Below, in pieces: positions 41,003-49,771 of a stretch of 64,000 bases of DNA. The notes below the pieces were generated by a model, which did not search any database, was not told where the DNA came from, and saw only the letters and a list, made by a program, of their open reading frames with translations. Made by a program: the position numbers and the translations under genes. Numbering within the stretch: position 1 is the first letter of the stretch; every line of letters starts with the position of its first letter. The stretch is from JAICJR01 sp963848495 (GTDB lineage Bacteria > Actinomycetota > Thermoleophilia > Solirubrobacterales > Thermoleophilaceae), in assembly GCA_963848495.1 (NCBI GenBank), contig CAWKDV010000004.1, positions 248,001 to 312,000 on the forward strand, given 5' to 3'.

Positions 41003-41989
41003 TTAAGAGGGCGGCCCGACGCCCATTCGCCGGCGGACCTCGGCGACCGTCTCAGAGGCGATCGCACGGGCCTTTCCGGCCCCCTCGCGCAGGATGCGCT
41101 CGAGCTCTGCCTCGTCCGGGCGCAGCTCCTGGTAGCGCTCGCGGGCGGGCGCCAGGTAGTCCACCACGGCGTCCGCCACCGCCTGCTTGAAGTTCCCGTA
41201 GCCGGAGCCGTCGAACTCCGCCTCCACCTGCTCGGGCGCCAGGCCGCGGATCACGGCCAGCACGTCGATCAGGTTGGTCACGCCCGGCTTGTCGGGCGAC
41301 CTCACGACGTCGCTGCCCGAGTCGGTCACCGCACTCTTGACCTTCTTGACGATGGTCGCCGGCTCGTCGAGCACGCGGATCACCCCGGCGTCGCTCGCGG
41401 CGGTTGTCGACATCTTCTGGGTGGGGTCCTGGAGGTCCATGATCCGCGCGCCCACCTGAGGGATGCGCGCCTCCGGCACCACCAGCGTCTCGCCGAAGCG
41501 GGCGTTGAAGCGGATGGCCACGTCGCGCATCAGCTCGAGGTGCTGGCGCTGGTCCTCGCCGACCGGCACCTCGTTGGCCTTGTAGGCGAGCACGTCAGCG
41601 GCCTGCAGCACCGGGTAGAGGAACAGACCGGCCGACACCAACTCGCGCTGCTTGGCGGACTTGTCCTTGAACTGGGTCATGCGCTGGAGGTCGCCGTAGG
41701 CGGTCACCCCCGACAGGAGCCAGCAGAGCTCGGAGTGCTCCTGCACGTCGCCCTGGCGGAAGAGGATGCAGCGGCCGGGGTCGAGCCCGGCGGCGATCAG
41801 CATCGCGGTGGTGTCGTAGACGCTGCGGCGCAGCTCCGCCGGGTCGTAGGCGACCGTGATCGCGTGCAGGTCGACCACGCAGTAGATCGCCTCGCCGCGA
41901 TCCTGGCCCTCCACGTACTGGCGGATCGCCCCGATGTAGTTGCCGAGATGCTTGCTGCCGGTGGGCTGGATGCCGCTGAAGATGCGCAC
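41003..41989 (-). CDS. trpS: Tryptophanyl-tRNA synthetase
   Basis: A 328-residue class Ic synthetase. The HIGH-equivalent is IQPTGSKHLGNYIGAIRQYV and the KMSKS-equivalent is QDPTQKMSTTAAS. ELCWLLSGVTAYGDLQRMTQ and QAADVLAYKANEVPVGEDQR are the tryptophan-binding blocks. The GTG start at 41989 (VRIFSGIQPTG) is preferred to the longer ATG at 42040, which adds 17 non-conserved residues. It leads the trpS-scpA-scpB-deacetylase run. Confidence 0.95.
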   Translation of the reverse strand: MRIFSGIQPTGSKHLGNYIGAIRQYVEGQDRGEAIYCVVDLHAITVAYDPAELRRSVYDTTAMLIAAGLDPGRCILFRQGDVQEHSELCWLLSGVTAYGDLQRMTQFKDKSAKQRELVSAGLFLYPVLQAADVLAYKANEVPVGEDQRQHLELMRDVAIRFNARFGETLVVPEARIPQVGARIMDLQDPTQKMSTTAASDAGVIRVLDEPATIVKKVKSAVTDSGSDVVRSPDKPGVTNLIDVLAVIRGLAPEQVEAEFDGSGYGNFKQAVADAVVDYLAPARERYQELRPDEAELERILREGAGKARAIASETVAEVRRRMGVGPPS

Positions 41990-42065
41990 GGGCCGGAGAG
42001 TGTAGGCAGCGATACCGCGCCCACCGCTCAAGGTGTGCATGGCTTGGGCCGATCAAACCCGTGCG

Positions 42066-42707
42066 ATGAAGCACAGGCTCCCCGCGTTCCTCGTCGCCCT
42101 GATCGCGCTCCTGGCGTGCGCCCCGCTGGCCCACGCCGCGTTCGCCCCGCGCGTCACGCTGTCGGTCGACCCGGCCACGCCCGGCGCCCGCCCCGCGATC
42201 GAGGCGACGGTCTTCGAGACCGCCGGCGACACACCGCCCAAGCGCTTCACGCTCGCCTTCCCGGCCGGCTTCGCGCTCCAGCACCCGTCCGGCGTGAAGG
42301 CGTGCAAGCCGCGCCAGCGGCGTGCCGGGCGCTGCCGCCAGAACAGCGAGATCGGGTCGCTCGAGGCGGTGACGCTCACCGGCGCGCGCCTGCGCGGCAC
42401 GGTGAACCTGGCGCGCCACGGCCGCCAGCGGCAGATCATCGGCGTGGTGAAGGGCCGCGCCGCCGGGCTGCCCAACCTCAGCTTCGTGGGCTACGCTCGC
42501 ATGAGCCCGGCCGGCACCGCGCAGGTCACGCTCGACGGCCTGCCGAACGTCCCGCTCGTCTCGCTGACGGTGCGCCTCACCGGCGGCAAGCGCGGCCTGG
42601 TGAGCACGCCGAAGGGCTGCGGCGCCGAGATCGTTCAGGGCCTCCTCACCAGTCAGCTCGGCGAGCTGGCCGTGGGGCTGAACGCGGTTCAGATCGACGG
42701 CTGCTGA
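42066..42707 (+). CDS. Exported protein of unknown function
   Basis: A 213-residue protein with a clear signal peptide (MKHRLPAFLVALIALLACAP, cleavage near AHA-AF). The mature part is beta-rich (FAPRVTLSVDPATPGARPAI, KRFTLAFPAGFALQHPSGVK, GLPNVPLVSLTVRLTGGKRG) with paired Cys around residues 80-95 and a Cys at the very end. Such repeats are common in Solirubrobacterales secreted proteins. No catalytic motif seen. ATG at 42066 is preferred over one at 42033 since it directly starts the signal peptide. It faces gcvPB two bases away. Confidence 0.75.
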   Translation: MKHRLPAFLVALIALLACAPLAHAAFAPRVTLSVDPATPGARPAIEATVFETAGDTPPKRFTLAFPAGFALQHPSGVKACKPRQRRAGRCRQNSEIGSLEAVTLTGARLRGTVNLARHGRQRQIIGVVKGRAAGLPNLSFVGYARMSPAGTAQVTLDGLPNVPLVSLTVRLTGGKRGLVSTPKGCGAEIVQGLLTSQLGELAVGLNAVQIDGC

Positions 42708-42708
42708 G

Positions 42709-44236
42709 CTACTCGGCCGGCTGGCGCACCACGGGGTGCTTCGCCGCGCGAGCTTCGTCCAGGCGGCGCACCGGCGTGGAGTAGGGCGCGTTCTTGGCGA
42801 CCTCGGGGTCCTTCGCGGCCTCCTCGAGGATCTCCCGGATCGCCTCCGCGAATGCGTCCAGCGTCTCCTTGGTCTCGGTCTCGGTCGGCTCGACCATCAG
42901 CGCCTCGTCCACCAGCAGCGGGAAGTAGACCGTGGGCGGGTGCATGCGGTAGTCGAGCAGGCGCTTGGCGATGTCGAGCGTCCTTAAGCCGAGCTGTTCC
43001 TTGGCGCCGCGCCCGGAGAGCACGAACTCGTGCATGCAGAGACGGTCGAAGGCGATCGGCAGATAGTCGGCGATGCCCTCCTCGGCCAGCCGCGCGCGCA
43101 GGTAGTTGGCGTTGAGGACGGCGGTCTCGGAGACGTCGCGCAGGCCGTCGCCACCCACCGAGCAGATGTAGGCGTAGGCGCGCACGAAGACGCCGAAGTT
43201 GCCCTGGAAGCCGCGCAGGCGGCCGATCGACTTCGGCCGGTCGTGGTCGAGGTCGTAGAACGCCTCGCCGCCGCCGCCGTTCGAGCCGCCGCCGCGGCGC
43301 ACCACCTGAGGGTGCGGCAGGAACGGCTCGATCGCGTCCGACACGGCGATCGGACCGGCGCCCGGCCCGCCGCCGCCGTGCGGCTGCGTGAACGACTTGT
43401 GCAGGTTGAAGTGGACGATGTCGAAGCCGATGTCCCCCGGCCGCGAGATGCCCATCACCGCGTTGAGATTCGCGCCGTCGTAGTAGAGCGTGGCGCCGGC
43501 GTCGTGGACGATGCGCTGGATCTCCTCGATGTTGCGGTCGAACAGGCCGAGCGTGTTGGGATTCGTGAGCATCAGGCAGGCCGTGTCGTCGCCCGCCTTG
43601 GCCCGCAGGTCGTCCATGTCCACGCCGCCGTCGGGAGCCGTGCCCACGTGCACGACCTCGTAGCCGGACATCGTCACGCTGGCCGGGTTGGTGCCGTGTG
43701 CGGTGTCCGGCGTGAGCACCTTGGTGCGCTGCTCGCCGCGGTCCTCGTGGTAGGCGCGCGTGAGCAGCAGGCCGGCGAGCTCGCCGTGCGAGCCGGCGCT
43801 CGGCTGGAGCGACACGTGCGGCAGCCCGGCGATCTGCCGCGAGCTGCTCCCCGAGCCGCCACATCAGCTCGAGCGCGCCCTGCGCGTACTGCGACTCCTG
43901 CAGCGGATGCAGGCGCGCGTGCCCCGGCAGCGCCGCCACCCGCTCGTTGACCTTCGGGTTGTGCTTCATCGTGCACGAGCCGAGCGGGTAGAAGCCGGTG
44001 TCGAGGTCGAAGTTCTTCTTCGAAAGGTTGTTGTAGTGGCGCACGATCTCGGGCTCGGAGACCTCCGGCAGGGCGGGCGGCTCCTGCCGGATGAGGCCCG
44101 CCGGAAGGAGGTCGGAGACGGGCACCTCAGGCACGTCCAGTGCCGGTGCGACAAAGGCGCGCCGGCCCTCACGTGAACGCTCATAGATCGTGAGCGTGTC
44201 TGCGATCCGCGATCCGCGATCCACGATCTCGCTCAC
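42709..44236 (-). CDS. gcvPB: Glycine dehydrogenase (decarboxylating) subunit 2, apparent +1 frameshift
   Basis: P-protein subunit 2, with subunit 1 (gcvPA) upstream. The N-terminal frame gives VSEIVDRGSRIADTLTIYER and NNLSKKNFDLDTGFYPLGSC, up to MWRLGEQLA. At about 43837 one extra base moves to the frame SLQPSAGSHGELAGLLLTRA, VLTPDTAHGTNPASVTMSGY (PLP region) and on. Removing one base joins them as EQLAQIAGLPHVSLQ and gives exactly 508 residues. The start GTG overlaps gcvPA stop. The first ten codons contain a 7-bp GATCCGC repeat array, an odd insertion at the N-terminus. Confidence 0.9.
44204..44228. repeat. Heptamer repeat GATCCGC inside gcvPB 5' end
   Basis: Three and a half units: GATCCGC, GATCCGC, GATCCAC, GATC. 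Flanking CGTGAGCG (44189-44196) and CGCTCACG (44230-44237) form an inverted repeat. The array codes DRGSRIAD at the gcvPB N-terminus. Confidence 0.75.
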
Positions 44237-45579
44237 GCGACCGCCCCTTCCCGAACAGCCCCCACGACAGCCGCCAACCGATCGATATCCCGCTTGGTCC
44301 GCCGCTCCGTGATCGCCACCAGCAGGCCGTCGCCGTACTCCGGGTAGTCGCGGCCGAGCCGGTAGCCGGGGTTGATGCCCTCGGCGCGCGCCCGCTTGAA
44401 CAGCCCGTCGAGGTCCGGCACGCGCACGGCGAACTCGCGCACCACCGGCCCGGGGTTGATCGCCTCGAGCGCGAGCGCCTCGCGCGCGTAGGCGGTGCGC
44501 CGCAGCATCAGCTCGCCGAGCTCGACGATCCCGCGCTTGCCGAGCCAGGACAGGTAGATCACGCCCATCAGCGCGTTGAGCGCCTGAGCGGTGCAGATGT
44601 TGTGAGTGGCCTTCTCGCGCCGGATGTGCTGCTCGCGTGTCTGCAGCGTGAGCACGAAGCCGCGCCTGCCCTCGACGTCCACGGTCTCCCCCGCGATCCG
44701 CCCCGGCATGCGGCGCAGGTAGCGCTCGCCCGCCGCGAAGAAGCCGAACGACGGGCCGCCGAAGTCGAGCCGGTTGCCGAGCGACTGCCCCTCGCCCACC
44801 GCGACGTCCACGCCGAGCTCGCCGGGCGGGCGCAGGATCCCGAGCGTGAGCGGGTCGACCGCGCACACCACCACCGCGCCGGTGCGCTTGGCCGCCTCCG
44901 CGAGCGGGCCCAGGTCCTCGACCGTGCCGAGGAAGTTCGGCTGCTGCAGGAATACCGCGGAGGTGTCGTCGTCCACCGCGGCGGCGAGCGCGGCGAGATC
45001 GGTGGTGCCGTGGTCGTCGAGCGGCGTCTCCACGACGGTCGTGCCGAAGCCCTTCGAGTAGGTGCGCAGCGTCTCGCGCGAGTGCGGGTGCACGCCGCGC
45101 GAGATCACGAACTTCGTGCGCCGGTTGTCGAGCTTGGCGAGGTAGCCGGCCGAGGCGACCGACGACGGCCCCTCGTACAGCGACGCGTTGGCCACCGGCA
45201 GGCCGGTGAGCTCCGAGATGGCTGTCTGGAACTCGAACATCGCCTGCAGTCCGCCCTGCGAGATCTCCGGCTGGTAGGGCGTGTACGGCGTGAGGAACTC
45301 CGAGCGCTGAACGATCGAGTCGATCAGAGCGGGCACGTAGTGGTCGTACATCCCGGCCCCGAGGAAGGTGACCTCGTCGTCGGCGTGGCGGTTCTTCGAC
45401 GCGAGCGCGCGCAGGTGGTCGTAGACGTCCTGCTCGGCCATGCCGTCGGGAAGCTTCAGCGGCTCGTGCAGCCGGACCGCCTCGGGGATGTCCCTGAACA
45501 GCTCCTCGACGGAGGAGACGCCGATGGCCGCGAGCATCTCGCGGCGGTCAGCGTCGGTTGCGGACGTGTACCGGCTCAC
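44233..45579 (-). CDS. gcvPA: Glycine dehydrogenase (decarboxylating) subunit 1
   Basis: A 448-residue P-protein subunit 1. Residues RYTSATDADRREMLAAIGVS, YTPYQPEISQGGLQAMFEFQ and GLPVANASLYEGPSSVASAG match the family. With gcvPB it releases CO2 from glycine and passes aminomethyl to GcvH. GTG start at 45579; it overlaps gcvH by four bases and gcvPB by four bases. Confidence 0.94.
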   Translation of the reverse strand: MSRYTSATDADRREMLAAIGVSSVEELFRDIPEAVRLHEPLKLPDGMAEQDVYDHLRALASKNRHADDEVTFLGAGMYDHYVPALIDSIVQRSEFLTPYTPYQPEISQGGLQAMFEFQTAISELTGLPVANASLYEGPSSVASAGYLAKLDNRRTKFVISRGVHPHSRETLRTYSKGFGTTVVETPLDDHGTTDLAALAAAVDDDTSAVFLQQPNFLGTVEDLGPLAEAAKRTGAVVVCAVDPLTLGILRPPGELGVDVAVGEGQSLGNRLDFGGPSFGFFAAGERYLRRMPGRIAGETVDVEGRRGFVLTLQTREQHIRREKATHNICTAQALNALMGVIYLSWLGKRGIVELGELMLRRTAYAREALALEAINPGPVVREFAVRVPDLDGLFKRARAEGINPGYRLGRDYPEYGDGLLVAITERRTKRDIDRLAAVVGAVREGAVA

Positions 45580-45974
45580 GACTTGCCCAGCGACTCCCTG
45601 TACGCGTTCACGTCCATGAGCGCGTCGGCCTCGGACGGGTCGCTCAGGCGCACCTTCACCATCCAGCCCTCGCCGTAGGGGTCCTCGTTGATCTTCTCGG
45701 GCGTCTCCTTGAGGCCGTCGTTGACCTCGACCACCTCGCCGGAGAGCGGCGCGAACACGTCCGACACCGCCTTCACCGACTCGACTTCCGCGTAGGACTG
45801 GCCGGCGCTGACCTGCGTGCCGACCTCCGGCGGGTCGAAGAACACGACCTCTCCCAGCTGGTCCTGCGCGTACCAGGTGATGCCGAACGTCGCATCGCCG
45901 CCCGACCGCCGCGCCCAGTCGTGGTCGGGGTGGTACAGCAGCCCGTCGGGATAGCTCTCGTCTGCCACGCTCAC
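45576..45974 (-). CDS. gcvH: Glycine cleavage system H protein
   Basis: A 132-residue lipoyl carrier. The lipoylated lysine is in YAEVESVKAVSDVFAPLSGE. N-terminal YPDGLLYHPDHDWARRSGGD and FGITWYAQDQLGEVVFFDPP are typical. It shuttles the aminomethyl group from GcvP to GcvT. Start overlaps gcvT stop by four bases. Confidence 0.95.
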   Translation of the reverse strand: MSVADESYPDGLLYHPDHDWARRSGGDATFGITWYAQDQLGEVVFFDPPEVGTQVSAGQSYAEVESVKAVSDVFAPLSGEVVEVNDGLKETPEKINEDPYGEGWMVKVRLSDPSEADALMDVNAYRESLGKS

Positions 45975-47077
45975 TGCTCCTTCCTGTAGAGCGGCTTCTC
46001 GCGCACTTCCGCCGGCCGCAGCTTGCCCCGCACGTCGACCTCGATCGCCGTCCCCGGCGCCGATGCGCTCAGCGGAACGTATGCCAGCCCGATCCCGATC
46101 TCGAGGCAGGGTGACATGGTGCCGCTGGTGACCACGCCGGTCGGCGCGCCGCCGACCAGCACGGGGTTGCCCTGGCGCGGGATCCCCTCACCGGTGAAGG
46201 CGAACGGGACCAGCGCCTGCTTGGGCTCGACCGCGCGCAGCGCCTCCGAGCCGATGAAGCCGGTGTCGAGCTTGCAGCACCAGCCGAGCCCCGCCTCGAT
46301 CGGGTTGCGGTCCTCCGACAGGTCGTTGCCGTAGAGGTGGAAGCAGACCTCGAGGCGCAGGGTGTCGCGCGCGCCGAGGCCCACCGGCACGGCGCCATCG
46401 CCGGTCAGCGCGTCCCACACGGCCGGGGCATCGGCCGGGCGCAGCAGCAGCTCGACGCCGTCCTCGCCGGTGTAGCCGGTGCCGGCCACGAGGCAGTCGG
46501 CGCCCGCCACGCGCGCTCGGGTCGAGCGCATGCGCGCGGGCTCGTCGCCCTCCAGGTGCCGCCTCAGGGTCGCGCGTGCGTCCGGTCCCTGGAGCGCGAG
46601 CATCGCGTAGTCGGCCGCGGCGTCCTCGACGCGCACGTCGAAGCCCTCGGCGTGGCTGGCCAGCCAGGCGTAGTCCTTGTCGTGGTTGGCGGCGTTGGTG
46701 ACCGTCAGGAAACCCGGGCCTTCGGCCCGGTCGCTCGACAAGCTCGCATCCAGCCGATAGGTGAAGAGGTCGTCGAGCACGCCGCCGTCCGCGCGGCAGA
46801 GCACCGAGTACTGCGCCCCGTGCTCGGCGAGCTTCGTGACGTCGTTAGAGAGCAGGTGCTGGAGGAACGCCTCGGCGTCGGGGCCCTTCGTCTCCACCTC
46901 ACCCATGTGCGACACGTCGAACAGCCCGGCCGAGCGGCGCACAGCGAGGTGCTCCTGACGGATGCCCTCGTACTGCACGGGCATCTCCCAGCCGGCGTAC
47001 GGCACCAACCTGGCGCCGGCGCCCACATGGCGTTCGTAGAGAGGTGTGCGGCGAAGGGTTTCCGTGGCGGCGCTCAG
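45971..47077 (-). CDS. gcvT: Glycine cleavage system T protein (aminomethyltransferase), CTG start proposed
   Basis: T-protein that transfers the methylene group to tetrahydrofolate. Blocks YAGWEMPVQYEGIRQEHLAV, LFDVSHMGEVETKGPDAEAF, VAGTGYTGEDGVELLLRPAD and LGARDTLRLEVCFHLYGNDL fit. The conserved family start TLRRTPLYERHVGAGARLVP extends upstream of the GTG at 47026, yet no ATG, GTG or TTG lies in frame before the stop at the TetR end. The only near-start is CTG at 47077, giving 368 residues. Alternatively translation begins at 47026 with a shortened N-terminus. First gene of gcvTHPAPB. Confidence 0.85.
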   Translation of the reverse strand: MSAATETLRRTPLYERHVGAGARLVPYAGWEMPVQYEGIRQEHLAVRRSAGLFDVSHMGEVETKGPDAEAFLQHLLSNDVTKLAEHGAQYSVLCRADGGVLDDLFTYRLDASLSSDRAEGPGFLTVTNAANHDKDYAWLASHAEGFDVRVEDAAADYAMLALQGPDARATLRRHLEGDEPARMRSTRARVAGADCLVAGTGYTGEDGVELLLRPADAPAVWDALTGDGAVPVGLGARDTLRLEVCFHLYGNDLSEDRNPIEAGLGWCCKLDTGFIGSEALRAVEPKQALVPFAFTGEGIPRQGNPVLVGGAPTGVVTSGTMSPCLEIGIGLAYVPLSASAPGTAIEVDVRGKLRPAEVREKPLYRKEQ

Positions 47078-47089
47078 GGCGAAAAGACC

Positions 47090-47668
47090 CTAGCAATGCC
47101 CCAGGGCGTGCTCGACCACCCGCCTCATGGTGCGGCCCGCGACCTCGAGCGCCTCGGTGTTGCGCTGCGCCCGGCAGAGCACGAACGCGCCCTCGAGCGC
47201 CGACAGCATCGCCACCGACAGCTCGCGCGAGGTGTCCGGCGGCAGGCCCGCGGCCTCGAAGGGCGCCGCCAGGCCGACGATCCAGCTTTCGAACACCTCG
47301 GCAGTGGCCTCGCGCAGCGGCTCGCTCGTGCTGGCCACCTCGAGCGCGACCGTGGCGATCGGGCAGGCGTCCTCGTAGTCCGTCTCGCGCAACGTGTCCG
47401 CGGCGCCCGCGAAGAAGAGGTCGACCGCGCTGAGGATGTCGGGCGCCGGGGCGATCACGGCGCCCACGAGCTGGGCGTACATCCCGCCCGACCAGCGGAT
47501 CACCTCCGCCCCGAGCTGCTCCTTGCCGCCGGGGAAGAAGTGGTAGAGCGAGCCGAAGGGAGCCTTCGCCTCGGCCACGATCTGCTTCACGCCGGTGGCC
47601 GAGTAGCCCTGGCGCCGGAACAGCTCGGCGCCGGCGCCGACGATGCGGTCCTTGGTGTCAGCCGCCAT
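47090..47668 (-). CDS. TetR-family regulator, LmrA/YxaF-like
   Basis: A 192-residue repressor. The HTH is DRIVGAGAELFRRQGYSATG, VKQIVAEAKAPFGSLYHFFP, and GGKEQL after it is typical of the LmrA/YxaF branch, as is DYEDACPIATVALEVASTSE in the C-terminal domain. It is divergent from the hydrolase operon at 47725 and likely represses it. It is upstream of gcvT by 12 bases. Confidence 0.88.
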   Translation of the reverse strand: MAADTKDRIVGAGAELFRRQGYSATGVKQIVAEAKAPFGSLYHFFPGGKEQLGAEVIRWSGGMYAQLVGAVIAPAPDILSAVDLFFAGAADTLRETDYEDACPIATVALEVASTSEPLREATAEVFESWIVGLAAPFEAAGLPPDTSRELSVAMLSALEGAFVLCRAQRNTEALEVAGRTMRRVVEHALGHC

Positions 47669-47677
47669 CGCGGGCCA

Positions 47678-47710
47678 TGATACATTGCCGCTCGCTAGAG
47701 CGATCTATCA
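47678..47710. promoter_or_regulatory. Candidate TetR operator between divergent genes
   Basis: Nested inverted repeats centred near 47695: TGATA (47678-47682) with TATCA (47706-47710), and CGCTC-GCTA-GAGCG (47689-47702). TAGA-GCGA-TCTA (47696-47707) also resembles the TAGACC-GGTCTA type site bound by LmrA-like TetR repressors. It lies between the TetR start and the hydrolase gene, whose ribosome site GGAG follows. Confidence 0.5.
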
Positions 47711-47724
47711 AGTGGAGACTGCAG

Positions 47725-48567
47725 ATGGCAGAGTTGCAGACGTCAGCGGGCACGATCGAATACGAGGACACCGGGGGCGACGGCCCGCCGATCGTCTTCA
47801 GCCACGGCCTCGTGATGACCGGCTCGCTCTGGCGCGGCGTGGTGGCGGAGCTCCGGAGCGACCACCGCTGCATCCTCCCCACGCTCCCGCTCGGCGCCCA
47901 CCGCACGCCGATGCGCCCGGACGCCGACCTGTCGATGCGCGGCATCGCCCGCCTCCTCGGCGAGCTGCTCGAGGGGCTCGACCTGCGCGACGCCACGCTC
48001 GCGCTCAACGACTGGGGCGGGCCGCTCCTACTCGCCGCGAACGGCGGCGCCGAGCGCATCGGCCGCCTGGTGGTGACCTCCTGTGAGGCGTTCGACAACG
48101 TGCCGCCCGGGCTTCCCGGCCGCATGGTCGGGCTGGCCGCCAAGCTGCCCGGCGGTCTCAACGCCGCCCTCCAGCCCATGCGCCTGCGGCCGCTGCGGCG
48201 CTCGCCGCTGACGTTCGGCTGGATGAGCAAGCGGCCGATCCCCAACGAGGTCGTGGACGACTGGCTCGAGCCCGCCCTGACCCAGCGGGCCGTCCGGCGC
48301 GACCTGCGCAAGTACGCGGGCAGCAGCGCGCAGGGCAGCCGCGACCTGCTGGTCGCCACCGGGCGGCTGCGCGACTTCCGCGGCCCGGCGCTTGTGGCCT
48401 GGGCGAGCGAGGACCGCGTGATGCCGCCGGAGCACGGCCGTCGCCTCGCCGAGCTGCTCCCGGAGGGACGGCTCGTGGAGATCGAGGACAGCTACACGCT
48501 GATCCCAGAGGACAGGCCTGCCGAGCTGGCCGCGCACATGCGCGAGTTCATGGAGCGCACCGGATGA
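47725..48567 (+). CDS. Alpha/beta hydrolase, haloalkane-dehalogenase/epoxide-hydrolase-like
   Basis: A 280-residue alpha/beta hydrolase. The oxyanion loop is PIVFSHGLVMTGSLWRGVV, and the nucleophile elbow LALNDWGGPLLLAANGG carries Asp in the D-W-G-G context of dehalogenases. The acid is in LVAWASEDRVMPPEHGRRL. The usual His (GHF-Q-E-D) appears as SYTLIPEDRPAEL, with Tyr at the expected position, so catalysis could be altered or lost. ATG at 47725 has GGAG eight bases before. It leads an operon with the SnoaL-like gene. Confidence 0.8.
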   Translation: MAELQTSAGTIEYEDTGGDGPPIVFSHGLVMTGSLWRGVVAELRSDHRCILPTLPLGAHRTPMRPDADLSMRGIARLLGELLEGLDLRDATLALNDWGGPLLLAANGGAERIGRLVVTSCEAFDNVPPGLPGRMVGLAAKLPGGLNAALQPMRLRPLRRSPLTFGWMSKRPIPNEVVDDWLEPALTQRAVRRDLRKYAGSSAQGSRDLLVATGRLRDFRGPALVAWASEDRVMPPEHGRRLAELLPEGRLVEIEDSYTLIPEDRPAELAAHMREFMERTG

Positions 48568-49034
48568 GGCGCGCGCTCGCCGGCGCGGCGGTGGCCGCCG
48601 CGCTCCCCCAGCTGCGCACGTGGGCCACCCGCGCGCTGCTCCAGCGCAACCTCGCGCGGCTGCGCTCGGGGGACTACGGGCCGGTGCTCCGCTTCGACGC
48701 CCCCGACGTCCACCTCACCTTCCCCGGCGACAGCTCCTGGTCGGGAGAGTTCCACGGCAAGGCCGAGCTCGAGCCGTGGCTCCAGCGCTTCGTGCGCGTG
48801 GGCCTCCAGATCCACGCGGACGAGATCGTCGTGAGCGGCTCGCCATGGCGCACCACGGTCTGCATCCGCGGCCACGACCATCTGAGCGGCGACAATGGGG
48901 CGGACGTCTACGAGAATCGCTACGTGATCTGGGGGAGGATCGCGTGGGGGCTGTTGCGGGAGTACGAGGTCTACGAGGACACGCAGAAGTCGGCAGCGCT
49001 CGACGCCTACCTCGAGGCGCACGGGCTGGGCTGA
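48564..49034 (+). CDS. SnoaL-like NTF2-fold protein
   Basis: A 156-residue protein with the cone-shaped NTF2/SnoaL pattern: ALLQRNLARLRSGDYGPVLR, VHLTFPGDSSWSGEFHGKAE, LEPWLQRFVRVGLQIHADEI and ENRYVIWGRIAWGLLREYEV. These folds often bind small hydrophobic ligands or act as isomerases. The basic N-terminus is not a signal peptide. ATG overlaps the hydrolase stop; it shares regulation by the TetR protein. Confidence 0.78.
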   Translation: MRRALAGAAVAAALPQLRTWATRALLQRNLARLRSGDYGPVLRFDAPDVHLTFPGDSSWSGEFHGKAELEPWLQRFVRVGLQIHADEIVVSGSPWRTTVCIRGHDHLSGDNGADVYENRYVIWGRIAWGLLREYEVYEDTQKSAALDAYLEAHGLG

Positions 49035-49771
49035 TCGCCGCCGCGGCCGCGCTGGCGCTCACCGCGCCGCCCGCACAGGCCTGGCGCCCCCACGTCCGCT
49101 CGGCGATCGCTTACGCGAACGGGCGCGCCGGCCAGGTGCGCTTCGCGGTCCGCACCGACGACCACATCTGGGGCTGGCATCGCACTGCGGCCGTGCACGC
49201 GGCCAGCATGCTCAAGCCGATGCTGCTCGTGGCGTACCTGAACCGCCCCGGCGTGCGCGACCGGCCGCTGACAAGCGCGGACCTCCGCTTGATCGGGCCG
49301 ATGATCCGCCGCTCCGACAACGTCGCCGCCCAACGCGTGCTCGGCATCGTCGGTCCCGCCGCCGTCTACCGCGTGGCGCGCAGCGCCGGGATGCGGCGCT
49401 TCTCGCTTGCACCCGTTTTCTGGGGTGCGACCCGCATCGACGCTTCCGACCAGACGCGCTTCTTCCTCCACATCGACCGCTGCGTGGTGGCGCGCCACCG
49501 GGCCACGGCGCTCCACCTCCTGTCGTCGATCGCGCCGAGCCAGCGCTGGGGCATCGGCAGCCTGCGCATCCCTGGCTGGCGGGTCTACTTCAAGGGCGGC
49601 TGGGGCGCCGGCACGGGGGCGGTCGACCACCAGGTGGCGCTGCTCCGCCGCGGCGCGGAGCGGGTGGCGGTGGCCGTGCTCACCACGAACAGCCCGAGCC
49701 ACGACTACGGCAAGCGCACGCTGCGGGGCGTGTTCGCCCGCCTGCTGCGCGGCCTCGCCCAAGGCCGCTAG
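49031..49771 (+). CDS. Class A beta-lactamase-like serine hydrolase, exported
   Basis: A 246-residue protein if started at the CTG at 49031, which overlaps the upstream TGA by four bases (CTGA) and directly starts a signal peptide (LIAAAAALALTAPPAQA). The serine-hydrolase motifs are present: SxxK in HAASMLKPMLLVAYL, SDN in MIRRSDNVAAQRVLG, and KGG (for KTG) in VYFKGGWGAGTG. The fold is that of class A beta-lactamases and related D-Ala-D-Ala enzymes. The glutamate of the omega loop (ExxLN) is not evident. A GTG start near 48944 is possible but overlaps 90 bases. Likely a peptidoglycan or beta-lactam-related enzyme. Confidence 0.75.
   Translation: MIAAAAALALTAPPAQAWRPHVRSAIAYANGRAGQVRFAVRTDDHIWGWHRTAAVHAASMLKPMLLVAYLNRPGVRDRPLTSADLRLIGPMIRRSDNVAAQRVLGIVGPAAVYRVARSAGMRRFSLAPVFWGATRIDASDQTRFFLHIDRCVVARHRATALHLLSSIAPSQRWGIGSLRIPGWRVYFKGGWGAGTGAVDHQVALLRRGAERVAVAVLTTNSPSHDYGKRTLRGVFARLLRGLAQGR

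Noticed and set aside
47027..47089. Glycine riboswitch before gcvT
   Set aside because: Only about 12 bases separate the TetR stop from the proposed gcvT start, so no riboswitch can fit.
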